Assembly (NCBI GenBank): GCA_035281745.1
Contig: DATEDI010000026.1
Span: 252,929-316,928 of the forward strand
Length of the DNA stretch: 64,000 nucleotides
Source of the DNA: 66-474 sp035281745
Lineage (GTDB): Bacteria; Pseudomonadota; Gammaproteobacteria; Xanthomonadales; Rhodanobacteraceae
Direction of reading: 5' to 3'
This document shows, one piece after another, positions 41,995 to 50,818 of the stretch. Position numbers and translations under genes: made by a program. The stretch's first letter is position 1; each line of letters starts with the position of its first letter. The notes beneath the pieces were generated by a model that had not been told where the DNA came from, ran no database searches, and worked only from the letters and a program-made list of their open reading frames with translations.

Positions 41995-42007
41995 GGTTCG
42001 CCGCCGC
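41983..42007. terminator. GC-rich hairpin between convergent genes
   Basis: A perfect 9-bp stem (GCGGCGGCG with CGCCGCCGC) with a 7-base loop covers the stop of the halogenase-like gene and faces the end of the CsgG-like gene. No T run, so terminator function is tentative. Confidence 0.45.
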
Positions 42008-42016
42008 GCCGGAATT

Positions 42017-42961
42017 TCAGTGTGCCAGCTCGAGCTTGCTCGAGACCACCCAACCGATGTTGCCCAGTTCGTCCGACACCTTCCACCAGATCCCGACCTT
42101 GTCGCCGGTCGGGTACAGCATCATGCCGGGCTTGAGGCTGCGCACGACCGACGAATGCAGGTTTGCATCCGAGTAGAGCTTGGTGCCCTCGGTCAGCCGC
42201 ACCGCCTGCTGCACGTTGTCCGCCTGCGCGTTGGGCGCGTTTTGCTGCAATTCGGCGACCATCTTGGTGTAGGCGTCCAGATAGGCCATCGCGATCACCT
42301 GGCCGATCTCGGTGTTGGCGTAGCCGCTGGCGCCACCCGCCGCAAAGCCGCCCCAGAACCCGCCGCCGCCGCCGCCCGACCAGCCCACGTCGGTCTTGTC
42401 GGCGTGTCCCTGCTCAAGCGCAACCTGTTCGGTTGAACGGATGTCGGTAAGGGTCAACACCACGTCGGCGGTCTTCTTCGACAAGCTGACGCCGCCAAGC
42501 ACCGCGCCCGCACCGTGGCCGATCAAGCCGCCAAGGATGCCGCCGATATTGGTGCGCTGGGCATTGCCGTTGCTGTTGGCGATGTCGGGCACCAGTACGT
42601 AATCGGCCGCCTTCATCTGGCCTTTGCCGATGTTCGAGCCCACCCGCGTCTCGCCCTCCCCCGCCAGGTCGCGCTCGGCGCGCGCGGCGGCCAAACCCTT
42701 GCCGCGGTCGACCAGCGTGAAACAGCCTGATTGCGAGACGTACACCTTGATCAGCGCGGCCGGCGATTCGAGATTCATCGACGTCCACCACTGATTGCCG
42801 TTCTGCGGTTCCTGCACCGCCAGCGTGCCTATCCTGCTACTGCAACGCGGCATCTGCGGCTGCGCGTTGGGGCCGGCAAAACCCGTCGACGCGACGAGCA
42901 CGCCACCTGCAACGCCCAGCAAGCAGAGCAACGGCTTGGCTCCCCGAATCTTGGTGACCAT
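42017..42961 (-). CDS. CsgG-family lipoprotein-like protein with C-terminal SH3 domain
   Basis: A 314-residue exported protein. Signal peptide (1-30, no lipobox Cys), then a CsgG-like domain (about 40-235) with the usual ordering of a redox-like fold, a Gly-rich stretch and the GGLIGHGAGAVLGG hydrophobic segment; the last 65 residues look like a bacterial SH3 domain (ending VSDELGNIGWVVSSKLEL). CsgG proteins form secretion pores or envelope assemblies. ATG 42961 has AGGGAGGGG upstream. Placed between the two halves of the pigment cluster and transcribed separately, with a CRP-type site 94 bases upstream. Confidence 0.8.
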   Translation of the reverse strand: MVTKIRGAKPLLCLLGVAGGVLVASTGFAGPNAQPQMPRCSSRIGTLAVQEPQNGNQWWTSMNLESPAALIKVYVSQSGCFTLVDRGKGLAAARAERDLAGEGETRVGSNIGKGQMKAADYVLVPDIANSNGNAQRTNIGGILGGLIGHGAGAVLGGVSLSKKTADVVLTLTDIRSTEQVALEQGHADKTDVGWSGGGGGGFWGGFAAGGASGYANTEIGQVIAMAYLDAYTKMVAELQQNAPNAQADNVQQAVRLTEGTKLYSDANLHSSVVRSLKPGMMLYPTGDKVGIWWKVSDELGNIGWVVSSKLELAH

Positions 42962-43054
42962 ACAACCCCTCCCTTCGGCCTGCGAGAAAGACATGATTGA
43001 TGGCGGCCCACGCCGGGATCACCCGGCCCCTGGTCCAGCCATCCCACCGCATTC

Positions 43055-43070
43055 TGTGACACAGATCACA
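43055..43070 (-). promoter_or_regulatory. perfect CRP/Clp-type operator
   Basis: TGTGA-N6-TCACA is present without mismatch. It lies in the 275-bp gap upstream of the CsgG-like gene. In Xanthomonadales the CRP homologue Clp binds this motif and responds to cyclic di-GMP. I could not find a clear -10 box, so promoter geometry is open. Confidence 0.75.
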
Positions 43071-43236
43071 CTTTCTTTCGGCGTGTATACGCCCGCCGCG
43101 TTGAAGTGTCAATCAGCGCTTCAGCCACCCGCAACCGCCGCAGCCCTGCACTCGTTGGAAGTTGGATTGGCGCGCGCTGGAGGATCTCGCCAGCCGACGT
43201 CGCGAGCTGTCGACTGCGGCGAAATTCGGCAGCCCT

Positions 43237-43962
43237 TCAAGCCATGCCGCCGTTGACGCCGACCACCTGTCCGTTGACGTAACTGGCGGCATCCGAGCAC
43301 AGGAACGCCACCACTCCCGCGACTTCCGTAGGCGTACCGGTGCGCGCGGCGGGGATCATCGCCTTCACCTGTTCCGGGGAAAACAGCGCGTCGGTCAAAT
43401 GACCTTCGATGATGCCCGGAGCGACCACGTTGACGGTGATGTTGCGCGAGGCCATTTCGCGCGCCAGCGATTTCGCCGCACCGTGCAGTGCCGACTTGGC
43501 TGCGGCGTAATTGACCTGCCCCCGGTTGCCCAGCGTCGCTGCCACCGAGGAGACCGCCACGATGCGCCCGAAGCGCGCGCGCGCCATCGGCAGCAACAGT
43601 GGTTGGGTGACATGGAAGAATCCGTGCAGCGATACGTCGATCACACGTCGCCACTGATCCTCGCTCATCCCCGCCAGCGGCGCGTCGTCGTGGATGCCGG
43701 CGTTGTGCACCAGCGCATGGATGGGCGCCGCTTGCAACAGTCCTTCGATCGCTGCACGCGTCGCGGCGGCATCGGTGAGATCGAACGTCTTGACCTCGGC
43801 GATGCCACCGGCTTCGCAAATGCCGGCCGCCACCGCATCGGCGCGCGCGCGATTCGCGTTGGCATGCACGATTACCTGCCAGCCGTCGCGCGCCAGTGCA
43901 GCGCAGATCGCGCCACCGATGTCGCCGCTGCCACCCGTGACCAGCACCCGATTCGAGTTCAT
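43237..43962 (-). CDS. 3-ketoacyl-ACP reductase (FabG-like, ApeQ-type)
   Basis: Short-chain dehydrogenase that would reduce the beta-keto group after each polyene extension. The 241-residue protein has the NADP motif TGGSGDIG, NAG in the fourth strand, and catalytic Ser, Tyr and Lys in SSVAATLGNRGQVNYAAAK. ATG 43962 lies 13 bases after the dehydratase stop. It is the last gene of the minus-strand pigment operon. Confidence 0.9.
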   Translation of the reverse strand: MNSNRVLVTGGSGDIGGAICAALARDGWQVIVHANANRARADAVAAGICEAGGIAEVKTFDLTDAAATRAAIEGLLQAAPIHALVHNAGIHDDAPLAGMSEDQWRRVIDVSLHGFFHVTQPLLLPMARARFGRIVAVSSVAATLGNRGQVNYAAAKSALHGAAKSLAREMASRNITVNVVAPGIIEGHLTDALFSPEQVKAMIPAARTGTPTEVAGVVAFLCSDAASYVNGQVVGVNGGMA

Positions 43963-43975
43963 TTTCGCGTTCCCG

Positions 43976-44419
43976 TCAATCCGCCATCGAAATCGAGCGC
44001 AACATCACGGCCGCGCGACCAGTCGCGAGCACGCTACCCCGATGCTCGACGCGAAACGCATATTGCAGGCTGTCCGCCATCGCGATCAAGCACTCGACGT
44101 GCACCTGCAACCGGCCCTCGAGATCATCGAGGCGCTCGGAGTGCAGTTCCACGTCGCGCAATGCGACCAGGAATCCCGGCCGGGCGTCGCCGCCTTGCTC
44201 GCGTTCGCGCAACGCACCGTGCACCGCCATCGCCTGCGCAGCGTATTCGCACAGGTTCACCGCGTGCAACATGCCGTCTGCGCGCAGCGGATTGTCCACG
44301 CACCGATGCGAGGCACCGCGCGCGTGCAGGCGCATTGCATCCCATTCGACGACCTCGTCCAGCAGGCACATCGTGCCCTTGTGCGGGATCAGGTTTGCCC
44401 AATCGGACTTCGGCAGCAT
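43976..44419 (-). CDS. hotdog-fold 3-hydroxyacyl-ACP dehydratase (ApeP-type)
   Basis: A 147-residue hotdog-fold protein with the FabA/FabZ-type motif IPHKGTMCLLDEV (His in the active site) and a later Glu in LCEYAAQAMAVHGAL. ApeP-type enzymes act with ApeI-type partners to remove water after each reduction and create the conjugated double bonds. The start is four bases after the exporter stop, and the ketoreductase follows 13 bases later. Confidence 0.87.
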   Translation of the reverse strand: MLPKSDWANLIPHKGTMCLLDEVVEWDAMRLHARGASHRCVDNPLRADGMLHAVNLCEYAAQAMAVHGALREREQGGDARPGFLVALRDVELHSERLDDLEGRLQVHVECLIAMADSLQYAFRVEHRGSVLATGRAAVMLRSISMAD

Positions 44420-44423
44420 TGCG

Positions 44424-46751
44424 TCAGGGTTCTCTACGCAGGTGTTCGGCCGGCGCCATCAACACCGACAAGGTGAAATGGAACGCGACACCCAGCGCGA
44501 CCGTCAAACCGATCGCGCGCAATACCGGCACGCTCGACAACGCCAGTACACCGAACACCAGCAACGCGGAGGCGACGCACACCAGCGTTGCGTGCAAGGT
44601 GCGTAGATCTTCGCGCGCATCGTCCGTTCGGCGTTCAAAGAACAACGCGTAATGCAAACCCAGCCCCGCCGCCAGCGTCAGCGATACCAGGTGAAACAGC
44701 GACAGCGGAATCCCGCAGGCACGCAGTACCACCAGCACCAGCAGCGTCGCGAGCGTCATCGGCCCCAGCACGTGCAGCGCACGGCGCAGGCTGCGCAGTG
44801 CCAACGTTACCGCGATGCACAACAGCAGCGCGGCGACCCCGAGTGCAATCAGGGTGCGATGGCGATACGCCTCCACCAGTGATTCGGTGGAACCCTTGAG
44901 GTCGAGCAGATGCACCGTCCCGCCGGTCGCCTTGGTCAACGCGTCGAAGGCGGCCGGATCGTTGACGCCACTGAGCGTACCCAGTCCTACCCAGCCATCG
45001 CCTTGCTGCACCAACATGGCTGCCAGTCGCGCGCCCAATGGTGACCGTTCGAATTGCTCCGGCGTCAACGGCGGCAGCTTGCGCGCGGCTTCCACGTCGG
45101 CCACGAACGGCGCGAACACGCCCGCGCGGAACGGCAGTCCTGCCATCGCCTGCTGCAGCGCGGCTTGCAGCTGAGTGGCGTCGGGCAGCTTCGCCTGCCG
45201 CACCTCTTGAGTCGCCGCGCTCGGCAGGAAGCGCGACGGCAATTCGAAGCCATCCACCGCATGCTGCGCGACGAGCCGACGCATGCGTGGCGCGACGCGT
45301 TCGGACAAGGCCAGCACGCCCTCTGCGGTCGGCGCACGCAGCACCAGCAGGTAGCGCACATCGGGTGCGCCAAGTTCCGCGCGCAAACGCGCATCACGCT
45401 GCAGCTCCGCTTTCGGAATCGGCGTCAGCGCAGACAGATCGTTCTGCCAGAACTTTCCCGGCGCAAACGCAACGACGAGCACGCCGGCAACCGCGACCAG
45501 CCACGGCACCCAGCGCGGGCGCGGCAGGTGCGCGAGGAAATGCCACGCCCGCGCAAGCCCCGGCGTCGCGGCCATGTCGTGGGTCGCCGGCGGCACGACC
45601 AATGGCAGCAACCAGCGCGTGCACACCCCCGCGACCACCAGTCCGCCGATCGTGAACACCGCAAGTTGTTGCAGGCCAGCCACGCCCGACGCGAAAAATG
45701 CGAGATAGGCAATGCACACCGACACGATCGCGGTCGCCAGCAGTGGCCACAATTCGCGCACGCATTGCGACGTCTCGATGCCGATGCGGCGATGGCTGAA
45801 CACCCGCAGCGGGTATTCCTGGGCCACGCCCAGCAACGTGAAGCCGAACGCGACGGTGATGCCGTGCGCATGACCGAAAATCAGTGCAAGCAATGCGAAT
45901 CCGACCACCGCTCCCGACAGCAGCGGCAAGGCAGTCACCACGATCGGCACCGCGCTTCGATACGCCAGCAACAGCATCAACACGAATCCGATCGTGGTGA
46001 TCGCACCGAAGCGGTCTGCCTCGGCGCGCGTCGTGCGGCTGGCTTCGACCCCGAACCAACCCGGCCCGCTGATCACGAGTTGCGCTTGCGCCGCACCTGG
46101 CAAGGATGCGAAGTGTTTCTGCAGCGATGCGATCGCCGCGGCCTGTGCACCGGGATCGAAACCAGCCGCCTTGGTCTCCGCAACCAGCAATGCCTCGCCA
46201 CGATCCGAAAACCACACGCCGTCGAGCAGTTTCGGCTGGCGCGAAGGCGCCCACGATTGCGCAAGCTTCAAGGTCTCCAGCGTCGGGTCGCGCTTCAGCC
46301 AGGGTTCCAGCATCGACGCCGCGGGCGAACTCAGATCCTCGACGCGCTGCTGCAATTGTGCGTGCAGATAGGCGGCATCGAAACGATGCGCATCCAGCGT
46401 GGACGACAGCAAATAGCGATACGGCAACAGGTCCGATGCGATCTCCGCAAGGTCGTTGCCGCCGTTGGCGACTTGCGCGAACGCGCGATCGTGCGACAGC
46501 GCGCCCTGCAAGCCGCGCGAAAGTGCCGCAAGGCGATCCTGCGGCGCGCCGGAAATCGCCAGCAACAGCAGGCGCGAGCCCGGCCCCTTGCCGATCTCGT
46601 CCAGCAGCAGTTTCTGGTCGGCGGTGCGTGCCGGCGGCACGAAGTCGCGCAGATCCGAACTGATTTGCAGATGCCGCGCGACGCCCCAGCCGACCGCGGC
46701 GATCAGCACCAGCCACGCGAACCAGATCGCGATCCGCGCGCCGCGCGTCAT
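44424..46751 (-). CDS. MMPL/RND-superfamily lipid exporter (ApeM-type)
   Basis: A 775-residue inner-membrane transporter with two repeats, each one helix, a large periplasmic domain and five further helices, ending in a basic stretch. The MMPL family moves lipids and polyketide-lipid conjugates across the inner membrane; in aryl polyene clusters it is thought to hand the pigment lipid to the LolA-like carrier. ATG 46751 overlaps the LolA-like stop (ATGA); a TTG 15 bases upstream is the only earlier start. Periplasmic loops have no obvious extra domain. Confidence 0.88.
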   Translation of the reverse strand: MTRGARIAIWFAWLVLIAAVGWGVARHLQISSDLRDFVPPARTADQKLLLDEIGKGPGSRLLLLAISGAPQDRLAALSRGLQGALSHDRAFAQVANGGNDLAEIASDLLPYRYLLSSTLDAHRFDAAYLHAQLQQRVEDLSSPAASMLEPWLKRDPTLETLKLAQSWAPSRQPKLLDGVWFSDRGEALLVAETKAAGFDPGAQAAAIASLQKHFASLPGAAQAQLVISGPGWFGVEASRTTRAEADRFGAITTIGFVLMLLLAYRSAVPIVVTALPLLSGAVVGFALLALIFGHAHGITVAFGFTLLGVAQEYPLRVFSHRRIGIETSQCVRELWPLLATAIVSVCIAYLAFFASGVAGLQQLAVFTIGGLVVAGVCTRWLLPLVVPPATHDMAATPGLARAWHFLAHLPRPRWVPWLVAVAGVLVVAFAPGKFWQNDLSALTPIPKAELQRDARLRAELGAPDVRYLLVLRAPTAEGVLALSERVAPRMRRLVAQHAVDGFELPSRFLPSAATQEVRQAKLPDATQLQAALQQAMAGLPFRAGVFAPFVADVEAARKLPPLTPEQFERSPLGARLAAMLVQQGDGWVGLGTLSGVNDPAAFDALTKATGGTVHLLDLKGSTESLVEAYRHRTLIALGVAALLLCIAVTLALRSLRRALHVLGPMTLATLLVLVVLRACGIPLSLFHLVSLTLAAGLGLHYALFFERRTDDAREDLRTLHATLVCVASALLVFGVLALSSVPVLRAIGLTVALGVAFHFTLSVLMAPAEHLRREP

Positions 46752-47440
46752 TGGCTGTTGCGACAACGCGCCGCCAGCGCCGACTCCAGCGGCGCCGCGC
46801 TGCGCAGACCCGCTTCCGCCATCGCGCCGACCAGCGTGATGCTGCTGTCACCGTTGGCATCGGTCACGGTCAGGCAGCGCGGTTCGTGCGCGCGGCCGTC
46901 GATCACGATCGACGCGAGCTGACGCTTGAGCGGGCTCGTGCGCGGCGCCAGCGTGATCACCCAGTGCGCGGTACCGCCTTGCGCGGACAGCGTGAAATCC
47001 TGCTGCAATGCCGATACATCGCCGCCCAGCAGCGCGCGGAATCCGGCCAGCATCGCGCCCGCCTGCGGCGCGCGCGCCAGCGGCATCCGATGCACGTCGC
47101 CGCTGCCGCGCTGCACCGACAATTCGCCGTCGCCGATTTTCGCGGTCTCCTTGAACGGCTTGTCGATGTCGCGTTGCATCCGGTCGCCGCCGAGCCACTG
47201 CAAAGTGCCGGACACGACCAGCGGGCGATCCAGCACGCCGCGATAACTCACCTGCACGAACGGCGTCGACACCGGCGGCGTTTTGGCGATACTGGCCAGC
47301 AGCGACTCGGCCAGGCCCGGTTTGACAAGGCTCGCACCGGCCGCGGACGCGCCGCACGATGCGACAAGCGCGAACGCGATCAACGCATCACGAAGAATGC
47401 GCCTGTTGCAGATTCGGCTGGATCGCAGGGTGCGCGGCAT
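46748..47440 (-). CDS. LolA-like outer-membrane lipoprotein carrier (ApeL-type)
   Basis: A 230-residue periplasmic protein. The signal sequence (hydrophobic core ALIAFALVASCG) is followed by a half-barrel fold like LolA (FVQVSYRGVLDRPLVVSGT, then GDRMQRDIDKPF). Members coupled to MMPL exporters carry lipid-linked products to the outer membrane. The start ATG at 47440 overlaps the acyltransferase end by 53 bases. It is separate from the general Lol system, whose genes are not in the window. Confidence 0.8.
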   Translation of the reverse strand: MPRTLRSSRICNRRILRDALIAFALVASCGASAAGASLVKPGLAESLLASIAKTPPVSTPFVQVSYRGVLDRPLVVSGTLQWLGGDRMQRDIDKPFKETAKIGDGELSVQRGSGDVHRMPLARAPQAGAMLAGFRALLGGDVSALQQDFTLSAQGGTAHWVITLAPRTSPLKRQLASIVIDGRAHEPRCLTVTDANGDSSITLVGAMAEAGLRSAAPLESALAARCRNSQ

Positions 47441-48365
47441 GAGTCGTTGGCGGCTGCCAGAAATCATAGAAGTTGAACCAGTTGCAGGGCGCTTCGCGCA
47501 AGTGATGCTCCAGGCGCTCGGCGTAACGGCGGATGTACGCATCGAGCGCGGCATTGCGGTCGATGCGCGGCAAATCCACCTGCTCGGCCAGCGTTTCGAA
47601 AACCAGATCGTAGCGGCTGCCGCCGCGATACATGCCGAGGCACAGCACCACCGGCACCTTCAGCAGCGCGGCGATCTGCCAAGGCGCCGCGGGAAACCCC
47701 GCGTCCGTGCCGAGGAACGGCACTTCGCGCATCAACTCGTGTGGGCGGCCGCGATCGCCGAGCAAGGTGATCATCGCGCCTTCGCCCGCGGCTTCGGAAA
47801 GCGCGAGCACGATGTCAGTGCCGCCGCGCGCGGTGTCGATGATGCTGTCGGACAACTCCGGCGCCAGCGCTTCCAACAGCTTGGTCAGCGCCGGCGTCTT
47901 GCTCTTGTCCATGACCAGCTTGAGCTTGCAATCGGGTCGCTTGGCGGCAAGCACGCGCAGCACCTCGAAACTGCCGACGTGCGCACCCAGCAACATCACG
48001 CCTTGGCCGCGATCGACGTGCCGATGCAGTTCTTCGACGCCGCGGGTGCTGACGCGGAAGCTGTCGATCCCGCGGGCCAGCAGGAACACGCGGTCGAGAA
48101 TCGTGGAGGCGAACGCATGGATCAATCGCATCACCTGCCACGCGCTGCCCGGCTTGCCGGTGAGGCGGCGGAAATAATCGCGCGAGGCGCGGCGCTCGGG
48201 ACCGCGCCGAAAATAGAAATACAACGTGATCGGGTACAGGATCGATCGCGCGAACGTGCGCCCGAAATGCAGCCCGATGAAACGGATCAGCCAGATCGCG
48301 AACCAGCCACCGGCTTCCGGACGATCGAGCCAGTGCTCGCTCGTGCCTTGATACTGCTCTTCCAT
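47388..48365 (-). CDS. lipid A acyltransferase-like LPLAT protein
   Basis: A 325-residue membrane-anchored acyltransferase of the HtrB/LpxL type. One N-terminal helix (about 20-45) precedes the HxxxxE motif AHVGSFE, a GDRG motif and the PWQIA segment. In aryl polyene clusters this enzyme is thought to attach a fatty acid or the polyene to a lipid anchor. ATG 48365 is chosen for the AGGGG site five bases upstream; an adjacent ATG at 48368 and one at 48386 are alternatives. The dehydratase gene ends 34 bases upstream. Confidence 0.88.
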   Translation of the reverse strand: MEEQYQGTSEHWLDRPEAGGWFAIWLIRFIGLHFGRTFARSILYPITLYFYFRRGPERRASRDYFRRLTGKPGSAWQVMRLIHAFASTILDRVFLLARGIDSFRVSTRGVEELHRHVDRGQGVMLLGAHVGSFEVLRVLAAKRPDCKLKLVMDKSKTPALTKLLEALAPELSDSIIDTARGGTDIVLALSEAAGEGAMITLLGDRGRPHELMREVPFLGTDAGFPAAPWQIAALLKVPVVLCLGMYRGGSRYDLVFETLAEQVDLPRIDRNAALDAYIRRYAERLEHHLREAPCNWFNFYDFWQPPTTHAAHPAIQPNLQQAHSS

Positions 48366-48399
48366 CATGTCCCCTGTTCGATTCATTGCCGCAGCCCAA

Positions 48400-48699
48400 T
48401 CATGCCCGCGCGCACTGCAACGTGCCACGGGCCAGCGGTACCCCGTCCCGACGTCTGACCGCAAAACGAACGCACCCGGCCTCGGCGCGCAGCTCGATCA
48501 TCGCGTCCTCGCCCGGCAGCAACGGCTGCACGAACTTCGCATCCAGTTTTTCGACGTGTTCGCCGCGCCACGCGTGCAACGCCGCGGCCACGCGTTCCAG
48601 CAACACCACGCCGGGCACCACCGGATTGCCCGGAAAATGCCCGGCCAACGCCGGATGCGACGGATCGATCCGCAACGCGGTCTGGAACGAATCGTTCAT
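48400..48699 (-). CDS. hotdog-fold dehydratase (ApeI/FabZ-like)
   Basis: A 99-residue FabZ-like protein with the motif AGHFPGNPVVPGVVLLE, where the His and the later Glu are the active-site pair. It is short compared with FabZ (about 145), as are ApeI-type partners. The start ATG at 48699 overlaps the stop of the membrane protein gene upstream by ATGA. It would work with the ApeP-type enzyme in the same operon. Confidence 0.85.
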   Translation of the reverse strand: MNDSFQTALRIDPSHPALAGHFPGNPVVPGVVLLERVAAALHAWRGEHVEKLDAKFVQPLLPGEDAMIELRAEAGCVRFAVRRRDGVPLARGTLQCARA

Positions 48700-49421
48700 G
48701 CCGCGCCGTCTTCGCCGCGCACCAGTGCCGGCCAACGCTGCACGATCTGTGCCACGAACCGACGAACAGGCGGATGCGGAATGTGTCGCAGCTGCCAGCG
48801 CCGGAACGCGTACTCGCCCGCGAACGCGACGAGCAACACGACCCAGCAACCCGCTTCCGGATACCACGCGAGGATCGAACCGGGCAGCGTGAACGGAGCA
48901 GCCACGCCGAACGTGGCCAGCCATCCACCCGGCACCGCAAACAACGCGATCAGCAACGACAGCAGCGCCATCACGCCGAGCAGGCAGGCCCAGAACAACG
49001 TGACGCCGCGCGTGTAGCCGCGCACGCCGGGCAGGTTCACGCGTACCTCGCCTTCGATCACCCGCACGAAGCGGGTGATCAGCGGTTCCGCGCCGGCCCT
49101 CAGCGTGCGCGCGAACAGCCACCCCACCGCGGCCAGGAACACGACCGGCAGGACCATCAGCGCAAGCACCGGTCGACCCATCAGTGCGGGCACCAGCAAC
49201 AACGCGGCGAGCAGCGCCCACATTGCCAGCGCCATGATGCTGCGCCGTCGCCACACCGACGGCAACCACGCCAGCAGCAGCAGCGCCGCCGCCGCCACGC
49301 TCAATGCATGCCAATGCGACAAACCGCCCACGAGCGCGAGCAATCCGCACGCCAGCAACACCAGCGGCAGCCACGGCACGCGCGTTGCGACGGATTGGCG
49401 TTGGACGGCGCGGGTAGACAT
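48696..49421 (-). CDS. ApeG-type polytopic membrane protein (COG4648-like)
   Basis: A 241-residue inner-membrane protein with about seven hydrophobic segments, and a central loop with charged residues (LRAGAEPLITRFVRVIEG). COG4648-type proteins occur almost only in aryl polyene clusters next to the AMP ligase gene; no ligase is present here. It is the first gene of the minus-strand operon, with ATG 49421, 79 bases from the divergent second halogenase-like gene, so the spacer probably holds both promoters. Exact function is unknown. Confidence 0.78.
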   Translation of the reverse strand: MSTRAVQRQSVATRVPWLPLVLLACGLLALVGGLSHWHALSVAAAALLLLAWLPSVWRRRSIMALAMWALLAALLLVPALMGRPVLALMVLPVVFLAAVGWLFARTLRAGAEPLITRFVRVIEGEVRVNLPGVRGYTRGVTLFWACLLGVMALLSLLIALFAVPGGWLATFGVAAPFTLPGSILAWYPEAGCWVVLLVAFAGEYAFRRWQLRHIPHPPVRRFVAQIVQRWPALVRGEDGAA

Positions 49422-49500
49422 GTGGACGGGGCGGAATGAACCGGCGGCGAAGTCTATATGATAGGCGGATTGTCCAGGGACGCCTGAACCGGGGAGGAGC

Positions 49501-50811
49501 ATGGACACGCCCACATTCGATTGCGACGTGCTGGTGGTGGGCGGCGGCCCCGGCGGCTCGACCATCTCGACGCTGCTCACGCGGCGCGGCTGGCGCGTCA
49601 CGATGCTGGAACGCGATCGCCATCCGCGCTTCCACATCGGCGAATCGCTGCTGCCGGCGAACATGCCGATCTTCGAGGAAATCGGCGCGCTGGAAAAATT
49701 GCGCGCGCTCGGCCGCCTGAAACTCGGCGCGGATTTTCCGCGCGACGACGGCAGCTATTACACGTTCCGGTTCGACCGCGCGCTGGGCGATACCCGCCCC
49801 TACGCGTTCCAGGTCAAGCGCGAAGACATGGACCGGATGCTGTTCGAACACGCCCGCGAAAATGGCGTGGATGCCCGCGAGCAGGTCAAGGTCGAACGCG
49901 TCGCATTCGATGCCGAGGGCGTGACCGCGCACATCGATGCCGCGGGCACGAAGTCCACGCTGCGCGCGCGCTACGTGGTGGATGCATCGGGCCGCGACAC
50001 CTTCCTCGGCAAGCAGTTGAAGCTGGTGCAGCGCAGCGAAAAACACCAGAGCGCGGCGATGTTCGCGCACTACGAAGGCATTGGTTACAACCCCGACGAT
50101 CCGGACGGCAACATCATCAGCGTCAATCGTTTCGCCCAAGGCTGGGCGTGGTTCATCCCGCTGCCTGGCGGCATCACCAGCGTGGGCTGCGTGTGCAAGC
50201 CGGGTTACCTCAAGACTCGCCAGGGCGCGAGCAACGACGAATTCATGGCGAAGACCCTTGCGATCGTGCCGGGCGCCGACCGCCGCGTCGCCAACGCCCG
50301 GCGCGTGTCGCCGGTGCGCTTCACGGGCAACTATTCGTACGCGTGCCGCGCGATGGCCGGACACCGCTGGATCCTGATCGGCGATGCATGGGCGTTCCTC
50401 GATCCGGTGTTTTCCTCGGGCGTGTTCTTGTCGATGTATTCCGCGCAGAAGGCTTGCGAAGTCGTGGACGCGAGCTTGCGCGAACCCGCATGTGAAGCGG
50501 CGCTGCAGAAACGCTACGCGAAACATCTGCGACAGGGTTACGCGCGCTTCGCGTGGTTCATCTACCGCTTCAACTCGCCGGTGATGAAGGCGCTGTTCGC
50601 CGATCCGCGCAACGTGATGCAGGTGGAACAGGGCGTGATTTCGATGCTGGCCGGCGACGTGTTCGACAACAAGCGGGTGCTCTCGAAGCTGCGCATCTTC
50701 AAGACTATCTACGCGATCTTCTCGGTGATCAACGTGCGCCGTTGGGCCGCCGACCGCATCGACCGACGCCGCCAGAACCGCATGCGGGTCGCGACAAACG
50801 CCGCGGAATGA
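49501..50811 (+). CDS. flavin-dependent halogenase-like oxidoreductase 2
   Basis: A 436-residue FAD enzyme with the dinucleotide motif GGGPGG at 14-19, the HIGESLLP segment, K74 in K-x-G-A-x-F (the position where phenol and pyrrole halogenases carry the lysine that directs hypohalous acid) and WAWFIP at 215-220, an exact WxWxIP. A GDAWAFLDPVFSSG flavin-binding segment follows. The strong ribosome site GGGGAGGAG precedes ATG 49501. It is only distantly like the first halogenase-like gene. An alpha/beta hydrolase gene follows seven bases later. Confidence 0.88.
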   Translation: MDTPTFDCDVLVVGGGPGGSTISTLLTRRGWRVTMLERDRHPRFHIGESLLPANMPIFEEIGALEKLRALGRLKLGADFPRDDGSYYTFRFDRALGDTRPYAFQVKREDMDRMLFEHARENGVDAREQVKVERVAFDAEGVTAHIDAAGTKSTLRARYVVDASGRDTFLGKQLKLVQRSEKHQSAAMFAHYEGIGYNPDDPDGNIISVNRFAQGWAWFIPLPGGITSVGCVCKPGYLKTRQGASNDEFMAKTLAIVPGADRRVANARRVSPVRFTGNYSYACRAMAGHRWILIGDAWAFLDPVFSSGVFLSMYSAQKACEVVDASLREPACEAALQKRYAKHLRQGYARFAWFIYRFNSPVMKALFADPRNVMQVEQGVISMLAGDVFDNKRVLSKLRIFKTIYAIFSVINVRRWAADRIDRRRQNRMRVATNAAE

Positions 50812-50818
50812 TCCTCGC

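Noticed and set aside
42962..43236. A hidden acyl carrier protein gene in the gap of the pigment locus
   Set aside because: No frame with a DSL phosphopantetheine motif or helical pattern was found.
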